DNA from: Caldilineaceae bacterium
Lineage (GTDB): Bacteria; Chloroflexota; Anaerolineae; Caldilineales; Caldilineaceae
Length of the DNA stretch: 7,168 nt
Direction: 5' to 3'
Assembly: GCA_026645635.1 (NCBI GenBank)
Contig: JAPKMV010000167.1
Span: 1-7,168, forward strand
Below, in pieces: positions 1-6,498 of this stretch. The translations under genes and the position numbers were made by a program. How positions within the stretch are numbered: the stretch's first letter is position 1; every line of letters starts with the position of its first letter. The notes beneath the pieces were generated by a model, which saw only the letters and a program-made list of their open reading frames with translations, was not told where the DNA came from and made no database searches.

Positions 1-1
1 C

Positions 2-556
2 TATCAGTTCGTCACGATCCATCCCTTCTACGACGGCAACGGGCGCACCGCGCGCGCCCTGGCGACGCTGCTGCTCTACCGCCAGGGCTACGACCTGGGG
101 CGCTTCTACAGCCTGGAAGAGGTCTATGCCCAGGACCTGCCTGCCTACTACGCCGCGCTCCAGACCCATCCCCACGCCAACTACTACGAAGGCCGCGGCG
201 ACGCCGACCTCACCGGCTGGCTAGAGTATTTTGTGGGCGGGATGGCGGCGCTTTTCCAGCGCGTGGCCAGCGAGGTGCGCGCGCAGGCCGCTGCGCCCGC
301 CGCGCCGGAGCCGGCCGCGCTGCGCCAGTTGGACCGGCGGGCGCGCATCGTGCTGGGGCTGTTCAGCCGGCAGGAGAGCGTTACCGCCGCGGAGATGGCG
401 CGGGCGTTGGGGCTGTCCCCGCGCACGGTGCGCGACCTGGTCACCGGCTGGCAGGCCGCCGGCTGGCTCGTCCTGGCGGACCCGGCGCGCAAGTCGCGGC
501 GCTATCATTTATCGGCGGAATATCGGCACTTTATCGGCGAAATAACGGCAGAGTGA
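2..556 (+). CDS. Fic-family protein with C-terminal winged helix (5'-truncated)
   Basis: The reading frame is open from base 2 and ends at TGA 554..556, giving 184 visible residues; the N-terminus lies outside the window. Residues 7-18 read HPFYDGNGRTAR, the complete Fic catalytic motif, with the catalytic His and the GNGR anion-binding loop intact. Fic enzymes usually transfer AMP (sometimes other nucleotide or phosphate groups) to a hydroxyl on a target protein, so this copy looks active. After the Fic core, residues about 108-178 form a winged helix: an LDRRARIVL segment, then a helix-turn-helix with LGLSPRTVRDLV, then a wing ending RRYHL. This is the common Fic-wHTH architecture and suggests DNA binding or autoregulation. 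No inhibitory (S/T)xxxE(G/N) motif is visible; it could be in the missing part. The gene lies 9 bp ahead of the kinase gene, in the same frame. It is much richer in GC than what follows. The target is unknown. Confidence 0.9.
   Translation, partial: YQFVTIHPFYDGNGRTARALATLLLYRQGYDLGRFYSLEEVYAQDLPAYYAALQTHPHANYYEGRGDADLTGWLEYFVGGMAALFQRVASEVRAQAAAPAAPEPAALRQLDRRARIVLGLFSRQESVTAAEMARALGLSPRTVRDLVTGWQAAGWLVLADPARKSRRYHLSAEYRHFIGEITAE
510..553 (+). repeat. Four tandem 11-bp units (TATCGGC heptamer, one helical-turn phasing)
   Basis: TATCGGC occurs at 510-516, 521-527 and 532-538, and TAACGGC (one mismatch) at 543-549, each exactly 11 bp after the previous one. The remaining four bases of each unit vary. 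The array sits in the last codons of the Fic gene and ends just before its stop, 12 bp upstream of the kinase ATG. As 11 is not a multiple of 3, the encoded peptide is not repetitive, so the periodicity belongs to the DNA. Same-face spacing of short motifs is typical of operator arrays. A regulatory role is inference; the repeat itself is directly visible. Confidence 0.7.
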
Positions 557-565
557 ATTCATCCT

Positions 566-3500
566 ATGGCGAAACTGATCACCCCACCCGGCGCCCAGCC
601 GGCAGAAGCGGGCGAAGCCAAAGTCATCGACTTTCTGCGCAACGCCCTGCCCGAAACCTACACCCTTTTCCCAAACCTGGAGATTGCCGAGCGGGGACGG
701 CCGCCGTTCGAGTATGACCTGATCGTGGTGGCGCCCCACGCCGTCTATGTGGTGGAGGTCAAGAACTGGCGCGGCGGCATCCGCGGCGATGAAGTCACCT
801 GGTGGGTTGGTGGTCGCCATGCGCGCCCCAATCCGTGGCCGACGGCCAACAACAAGGCGCGCGTATTGAAAAGCCGCATCCAGGAACTGCAGCCCAGTTG
901 CCGCGGCGTCTGGGTGGACGCCGCCGTCGCCATTGCCGACGATCAGGGGGTCTTGCAGTTGCCCGGCGCGCTCAATCAACGAGTCTTCCGCTACACCGAT
1001 CTGCCGGCTTATCTGACCGATCCTGCGTTGCTGTCCGGCAATCTCGTGGATGTCAGTCCACTGCGCGCCTATCTAGAGAAAGCCATCCAGCAAGCCAGTC
1101 ACGCCCGCACACCGCAAACGCTTACCTTTGGTGGCTATGAGGCGGTCGAGACGCTCATGCAGAGCGACGCCGTCGCCGAGTATCTGGCGCGCAACACGCT
1201 CCTGCCCAATGCGCCGAACGTGCGTGTGCGTGTCTTCCCGTATGACCCGTATCTGCCGCCGAACGAGTTGAAACTGCGAGAGCAGATGATCCGCCGAGAG
1301 GCTGAGGCGCTGCAACACATTGATATCAGCCCATATTTGATCAGCGTGCGTCATTTTGGGGCCGTGCCCGACGACCCGAATCTCTTTTACGAGGTCACGG
1401 ACTGGTCGGGCGAGGGCACGCTGGCCGGCATGTTGACACACACCGATGCGCTGCCGCTAGAACGCAAGCTCGAACTGGCGCTAGGCATGGCGGAAGGACT
1501 GCGCGCCGTTCATGGCGCCAATGTCGTGCACCGCGATCTGCGTCCGGAAAACGTACTGATCGCCGGCAACGGGCAACCGAAATTGATGAATTTTGACCGT
1601 GCGCGCCTGCCTCTTGGGACTGGGCTTACCATCAGCCCGGTGCCACGTGATCCGAATGTGACGCGAGCTTACCTTGCCCCGGAGTTGGCCGACAGCGAAG
1701 GTGGTGTTGCCACTGCGGCTGCTGACATGTACAGCCTCGGCGCCATTCTCTTCGAAATGTTGGTAGGGCTTCGGTTGTATGAGTCGCCCGATGAGGCGCT
1801 GCGCGCCAATACCAGCGCGGGCGGGCCGGCGGCTTTCCACGTGGTCCCCGATGTGCCGGCGCGCCTGAATAAGCTGGTGGCGCTTCTGATGAAACCGGAC
1901 CCGACGCTGCGCCCCACCGCCGAGGAGGCTGTGACCGAACTGCGCGCTATCGTGGAGCAGACGCAGCGCCCCGCCCCGAAATCGGAACCGCGCCCCCTCA
2001 CGCCGACGCGCACCGACAGCGACGACAAAGCTGTGTTCGAGGTCGGCGATATCATCGACGGCCACTATCAAGTGCAAGCAGTCATGCGGCCCGGCGGCTC
2101 CGGGCAGGTCTACAAGGTGTATGACTCAATCTTCGACCAGGTGTTTGCCCTGAAGGTCTTTCACCCTGGGTTCAATGCACTGGAGTTTTTGACCCAGGAA
2201 GCACGCGCGTTGCTGCGGCTAGAGCACCCAAACACGGTGCGGGTGCGGCAGTGGGAGCGGCTGGGCGGCAATCGGCTCTACCTGGTGACGGACTTCGTCG
2301 ATGGCGAGGAACTGACCGAGTACACGGCGGGGCAGAAGCGATTGTCGGTTCACGAGGCTGTTGGCCTGGGCGTGCAATTGCTCAGCGCGCTGGAGGCGAT
2401 TCACGGCGACAGCGAACGTCTGGCGGCACTGCGCAGTGCCGGGCGCACGCTGAGCGAGGCGGAGTATTTCGAGATCCTCGATCTCGAACGGTCTTCATAT
2501 CTCCACCGGGACATCAAGCCGGCAAACCTGATCCTGGCCAACGGCGTTTTGAAGGTGATCGATTTCAATATCGCCACGCCAATGGCGCGGGCAGACATCA
2601 CCTTCACTGGCACCCGTGGCTACATGGCGCCCGACATCGGGCTGGCGCCGTGGGATGCGAGCTGCGATGTGTTTGCCGCCGGAATCGTGATCTATGAGTT
2701 GATCACCAAGCAACATCCGTATCCGAATCGGGAGCCCCGGGCCGATGTCGATCCGGTCGATCCGCGCACCCACCTGCCCAGCCTGGCGCCGGCGCTGGCC
2801 CAAGTGCTGCTGCGCGCTGTCAGCACCGACCGGGCAGTGCGCTACACGTCGGCGCGTGCGATGCGCATGGCGCTGCAGGCGCTCGATGAACACTACCTGG
2901 TTGCACTGCCGCCGGCGACAGCCCAGGTCGTCGGCATTACCTTGACCGCAGACGAAGTTGGGCGGGCCAACTACAACCCGTTTGTGACGCGCCTGCTGAG
3001 CCTCTACAGTCAGGCAATGGAGAGCAACCGCGGCACGCGCGGCTTCGATGAAGTTGCGCAGTTGACCTATGTTGCCACCCTGCTCGACAGACACCTGTTG
3101 CCGGACGTGTTGGATGGGCGCTACCGGCTGGTCATCGTCACGGGCAATGCGGGCGACGGCAAGACCGCCTTTATCCGCAAAGTCGAGCAGAAAGCGGCGG
3201 AAGCCGGCGCCACCATTGAACAAGTGTCGGCGAATGCCAGCCGCTTTCGCCACAATGGTCACGACTTCGTAACCAATTACGATGGCTCACAAGATGAGGG
3301 CGCCGAGCGCGCCAATGACCAGGTGCTCTCTGAATTCTTTGCTGCATTCACTGATAGCAACGACACGCCAAAGGCCGTCCACCTGATCGCGATCAACGAG
3401 GGACGGTTGATCGATTTCTTCGTTGGCGCGGACCAACGCCAACGCTTCAGCCAATTGAGCAAGACGATCCGCAGCTTCTTCGACGACGATCAGGCGCATC

Positions 3501-4813
3501 TACCCGATTGGCTGCTCATCGTCGATCTCAACCAGCGTTCTGTGGTGGCGCAGGACGTGGACCTGACCACGGGCCAGCCCGTTGTGGGTTCGTCGATCTT
3601 CGAGCAGCAGCTAGAGCATCTACTGAAGGCCGAGCACTGGGCGCCTTGTGCGAAGTGCGCGCTGGCGGATCGCTGCTTCATCAAATTCAACGTCGACACA
3701 CTGGCCGATCCCGTGTCGGGCGCTGCGGTGCGTGAACGGCTGCGCACACTGTTCGAGATTGTGCACTTGCGCCGGAAGCTCCACATCACGATGCGCGACC
3801 TGCGGTCGGCGCTGGCATGGATGATCGCCCGTGACCATGATTGTGGCAAGGTGGCGGTGTTGTTGGGAGAACCTGCCCACACACCCGCCGCACCACCGCA
3901 TCAACTGGTGCGCTTGCTCTACATGAACGCCTTTGCCGGAGATGACGCACCCGCTGGTGACCGCGTCGACGATCGTCTGGTGGCGCTGCTCCGCCAGATC
4001 GATGTGGCAGAGGTGGCCAATCCAGGTGACGACCGCGCGCTCTATTTTGACGGCGTGGCAGGCTGCGAGCGCCTGACCTTTGTTGTGCGCACCGATCTGC
4101 CAGATCGCCTGCTGAACACGATCCGGGCAAGTCTCAGCGATGGGTGGGAGGGAGTGCAGTCTGCTGCGGGTGTGAAGCAGCGGCAGGCGTATGCAGGCAT
4201 GTTGCGGCGTCTGGCCTACTTCGAGCGTCGCGATGAGCGGTGGCAGGAGATGCTGCCCTACCGCCATCTCACAGGCTTCCGCCAGATTCTGCGCAACAGC
4301 CACGCCGAGCAGGAGACGCGCGTACTGCTGGCGCAGGGGCTATCGACACTGGAGGGCGCGCACAGTCTCGAGCTGAAGCGCACGCACATCTTTTTGCGCG
4401 CCGGGCGCGAGCAGAAGGTGCGGGTCAAGTCTTTCCGTTTGTTTCCCATCGAAGAATTCAGCACCGTGCTGCCGCGCGCACGAGCAACCTCGCGGCGCTA
4501 TCTCGAGTACCTGCCCGACCGTTTTCTGCTAGTGCATACGCCGCCAGGCGGCAACCGTGCCACTGGCGTGCGTCCGGCAGAGTTGATCGTGACCCTGGAC
4601 GTGTGGGAATTGCTCGCCCGCGTAAGCGAAGGCTATCTCCCATCCTTCTACGACCTGGGCGGGCACTATCTCAATCTAGTGATCTTCAAAAATGCTTTGA
4701 CCCATTTGCACTATCGTCGGGCGTTGTTGACCCGCGACGACCGTTCATTCTTTGAGGTGCGCCAGGAAGCACGCGGTCGCATCAGCCTGCGCCGCTACGA
4801 ATCAGGAGAATAG
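566..4813 (+). CDS. NERD / pseudokinase / Ser-Thr kinase / DptF-like NTPase fusion (MAD6- or PglW-like)
   Basis: This 1415-residue protein has four visible parts. Residues 1-170 are a NERD-like PD-(D/E)XK fold: D51, then E64-V-K66 in VYVVEVKNW, with E17 as a possible extra ligand. Residues about 200-460 are a kinase-like domain with HRDLRPEN (D324) and APE (371-373), but no glycine loop, Arg (R222) where the ATP lysine is expected, and NFD (342-344) for DFG. Residues about 491-777 are a second kinase with PGGSGQVYK (509-517), K530, E545, HRDIKPAN (D649, N654), DFN (666-668) and APD (688-690). Residues about 795-1415 hold Walker A GNAGDGKT (860-867), an AINEGRL segment (942-948), a possible Walker B LLIVDLN (983-989) and a Cys cluster C1028/C1031/C1037. 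No signal peptide or membrane segment is seen, so it is probably cytoplasmic. The GNAGDGKT/AINEG half recalls DptF of Dnd restriction; the whole recalls MADS kinase MAD6, with BREX PglW the main alternative. ATG 566 is the first ATG after the Fic stop; its ribosome-binding site is weak, so coupling to Fic translation is likely. Confidence 0.88.
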   Translation: MAKLITPPGAQPAEAGEAKVIDFLRNALPETYTLFPNLEIAERGRPPFEYDLIVVAPHAVYVVEVKNWRGGIRGDEVTWWVGGRHARPNPWPTANNKARVLKSRIQELQPSCRGVWVDAAVAIADDQGVLQLPGALNQRVFRYTDLPAYLTDPALLSGNLVDVSPLRAYLEKAIQQASHARTPQTLTFGGYEAVETLMQSDAVAEYLARNTLLPNAPNVRVRVFPYDPYLPPNELKLREQMIRREAEALQHIDISPYLISVRHFGAVPDDPNLFYEVTDWSGEGTLAGMLTHTDALPLERKLELALGMAEGLRAVHGANVVHRDLRPENVLIAGNGQPKLMNFDRARLPLGTGLTISPVPRDPNVTRAYLAPELADSEGGVATAAADMYSLGAILFEMLVGLRLYESPDEALRANTSAGGPAAFHVVPDVPARLNKLVALLMKPDPTLRPTAEEAVTELRAIVEQTQRPAPKSEPRPLTPTRTDSDDKAVFEVGDIIDGHYQVQAVMRPGGSGQVYKVYDSIFDQVFALKVFHPGFNALEFLTQEARALLRLEHPNTVRVRQWERLGGNRLYLVTDFVDGEELTEYTAGQKRLSVHEAVGLGVQLLSALEAIHGDSERLAALRSAGRTLSEAEYFEILDLERSSYLHRDIKPANLILANGVLKVIDFNIATPMARADITFTGTRGYMAPDIGLAPWDASCDVFAAGIVIYELITKQHPYPNREPRADVDPVDPRTHLPSLAPALAQVLLRAVSTDRAVRYTSARAMRMALQALDEHYLVALPPATAQVVGITLTADEVGRANYNPFVTRLLSLYSQAMESNRGTRGFDEVAQLTYVATLLDRHLLPDVLDGRYRLVIVTGNAGDGKTAFIRKVEQKAAEAGATIEQVSANASRFRHNGHDFVTNYDGSQDEGAERANDQVLSEFFAAFTDSNDTPKAVHLIAINEGRLIDFFVGADQRQRFSQLSKTIRSFFDDDQAHLPDWLLIVDLNQRSVVAQDVDLTTGQPVVGSSIFEQQLEHLLKAEHWAPCAKCALADRCFIKFNVDTLADPVSGAAVRERLRTLFEIVHLRRKLHITMRDLRSALAWMIARDHDCGKVAVLLGEPAHTPAAPPHQLVRLLYMNAFAGDDAPAGDRVDDRLVALLRQIDVAEVANPGDDRALYFDGVAGCERLTFVVRTDLPDRLLNTIRASLSDGWEGVQSAAGVKQRQAYAGMLRRLAYFERRDERWQEMLPYRHLTGFRQILRNSHAEQETRVLLAQGLSTLEGAHSLELKRTHIFLRAGREQKVRVKSFRLFPIEEFSTVLPRARATSRRYLEYLPDRFLLVHTPPGGNRATGVRPAELIVTLDVWELLARVSEGYLPSFYDLGGHYLNLVIFKNALTHLHYRRALLTRDDRSFFEVRQEARGRISLRRYESGE
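4804..4808 (+). promoter_or_regulatory. Ribosome binding site for the 559-aa gene
   Basis: AGGAG lies in the last codons of the kinase gene, 10 bp before ATG 4819. It fixes that ATG as the start and shows the gene has its own good initiation site within the operon. Confidence 0.7.
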
Positions 4814-4818
4814 ACACA

Positions 4819-6498
4819 ATGGCTGCGAAGCGCGCAGAATTTGAATTCAACAACGAACAGATTTGCCTGGTCATGCCAAAACACATCGACCTGGAACGAA
4901 TGCTGATCAGCTTCTATATGCTGCTCAAGTATGATGGTCGGCGTCCGGTAACACGCACTGGCAGACAAGAAATCACGCTGCAATATCTCAGTGAAGCCCT
5001 GACGCGCCAGCACGGCGACCTCTTACCTGGTTTTGTCGATCACAATGATCTGGTCAAAGACTGGCTTTACAGCGACCTGGTCGACATCGTCTATCGTGGC
5101 AAACCGGACAAGGAGCGGCCCACGTCGCCTCGCCCCCTCCACCTGAACGCATACAAACTGCGCAACCCACGCTACCTGAAGGATTATCGTGCGTCTGAGC
5201 ATCTTTACAGTATGATTCGAAGCGCCGATCCTGAACTGCTGAAGCGGCTCAAGCGCTATTTGGGCGAGGGCATGGACCCGCACAATGAGGATGCGTACGA
5301 TGGCGAGACAGAGCTGGATCTCGACACGCTGCTGATCGTACACATGGTGGACAATCCCAAGCTGAAGGAACAACCTGCCGGCGAAGCAGGGCGCTTGGCG
5401 GCGCCTCTTTGTGAGGGTCAGGCGCGCTTGCTGTGCAACGACTTGCGCCGTCTGTTGGTCTATCAAGACAGGGTGCCGCGCCCCGTACTGATCGACTATT
5501 TGCGCATGGCATTCGGCCTGCACCTCGGTCTGTATCTGCTCCGCCTGTTCAACCAACTGAGCGGTTGGGTAGACGAGGGACGCGCTTCGCCCGCCTGCCG
5601 CAATTGTCCGGTGCATCCCGACCGACATGAAAATGCCTTTGCGGCCTGCCCCTATGCCTTTCAGCATGATGGCAGCGCGTCGCCCTATCGCGCCGCGGAA
5701 ATCGTGGTGGACATGGGCAGCGACGCCACCAACCACATGGCAAGCCTGGCGCGCGCCAGTTGCGCCGGGCACTATCAACGCATGAACGACTACGTGCGCG
5801 CTGTGTTTACGACCAATCTGTTATCCGATTTTGCCAGGGGCACTACTGGTCAAAGCATCATAGGTAAACCTGGTGCAACAATACCCGACGCGCTTGAGTT
5901 GTTGGGACAGACTTCGAGTCACATGGATGTACACTTCAATATAAAAATCGATGAGTTTTTCGCCCGGCGCTCTGAGGGTGATGTTGAGCTACGCGAATAT
6001 GAAGCGATACGGCGCATGGAAGGTCTGACACCTCTACAGAAGCTGGTGGAACTGGTCACATTGGATCGAACGCGCTACTACCGCAAGTATCTGGTTGACC
6101 TGGTCGATGCGGCATTCATGAAGAATCAGGATAGCGGCTTGATGCGGCAGGGCAAAGGACGCAGCAACGAACGGCGTTGGCAGATGGGGAGTCGCCTGCT
6201 GGAGATGTTGGTGCAGATCGCCGTGTTGGAGCCAGTGGGTAGCGGGGTAGGCCTGACCTTTCGTTCACGGCCACTGCTGATCAATGAGTTTGTCCGCTGG
6301 CTACGCGACCGGTATGGTATTGTGCTGGCGCCTGAGTGGTCTGGTGCAACGATCCAGGATTACGAGGCGTTCAATGCCAATATCGGCAACCTCAAAGAGC
6401 GTCTGCGCGAGATCGGTTTCTTCACCGATCTGAGCGATGCCTACAACGCCCAGACCATCCGACCACGCTATACCATCGAAGCTGAGGTGATGGCATGA
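4819..6498 (+). CDS. Uncharacterised defense-operon protein (candidate MAD7-like / DptG-position)
   Basis: The product has 559 residues, is soluble by composition, and has no signal peptide or clear membrane span. I cannot assign an enzyme family from motifs: there is no Walker A, methyltransferase or nuclease signature. A Cys/His-rich segment, C260-x2-C263-x13-C277 with H266 and H270 between, could bind a metal. The C-terminal third (about 450-505) alternates short helices and a strand (MGSRLLEMLVQIAVL, then FRSRPLLINEFVRWL) in a way that could be a winged helix; this is inference. The gene starts 5 bp after the kinase stop and overlaps the next gene by ATGA, so all three products are probably made together and may form a complex. 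By position between a DptF-like and a DptH-like gene it corresponds to DptG, and in MADS to MAD7. That assignment rests on context more than sequence. Confidence 0.85.
   Translation: MAAKRAEFEFNNEQICLVMPKHIDLERMLISFYMLLKYDGRRPVTRTGRQEITLQYLSEALTRQHGDLLPGFVDHNDLVKDWLYSDLVDIVYRGKPDKERPTSPRPLHLNAYKLRNPRYLKDYRASEHLYSMIRSADPELLKRLKRYLGEGMDPHNEDAYDGETELDLDTLLIVHMVDNPKLKEQPAGEAGRLAAPLCEGQARLLCNDLRRLLVYQDRVPRPVLIDYLRMAFGLHLGLYLLRLFNQLSGWVDEGRASPACRNCPVHPDRHENAFAACPYAFQHDGSASPYRAAEIVVDMGSDATNHMASLARASCAGHYQRMNDYVRAVFTTNLLSDFARGTTGQSIIGKPGATIPDALELLGQTSSHMDVHFNIKIDEFFARRSEGDVELREYEAIRRMEGLTPLQKLVELVTLDRTRYYRKYLVDLVDAAFMKNQDSGLMRQGKGRSNERRWQMGSRLLEMLVQIAVLEPVGSGVGLTFRSRPLLINEFVRWLRDRYGIVLAPEWSGATIQDYEAFNANIGNLKERLREIGFFTDLSDAYNAQTIRPRYTIEAEVMA
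6484..6490 (+). promoter_or_regulatory. Ribosome binding site for the 3' gene
   Basis: GAGGTGA, a strong match to the anti-Shine-Dalgarno core, sits inside the end of the 559-aa gene, 4 bp before ATG 6495. The spacing is short, but together with the ATGA overlap it supports coupled translation from this start. Confidence 0.55.

Noticed and set aside
231..545. Plus-strand frame overlapping the Fic C-terminus
   Set aside because: It is an Arg/Trp-rich shadow of the Fic frame; the Fic frame carries the winged-helix signature and normal codon use.
510..553. The repeat array as a CRISPR or short tandem-repeat element
   Set aside because: Units are 11 bp with only seven conserved bases and no spacers, and the array lies in a coding region; it fits neither CRISPR nor slippage-type repeats.
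1434..1439. TTGACA, a -35-like hexamer
   Set aside because: It lies inside the kinase coding region with no convincing -10 at the right spacing and no gene starting downstream.
2495..3262. Long antisense open frame (255 codons) opposite the kinase gene
   Set aside because: It lies wholly inside a gene with clear domains, has no recognisable product or start signals, and is expected from GC-rich codon use. The same applies to the minus-strand frames at 3620..4303, 5023..5778, 1481..2077 and 6561..7079.
566..4813. Firm assignment of the kinase as PglW of BREX type 2
   Set aside because: The NERD-kinase start fits, but the DptF-like GNAGDGKT half and the downstream genes do not look like PglX, PglY or PglZ. 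It is kept only as the alternative.
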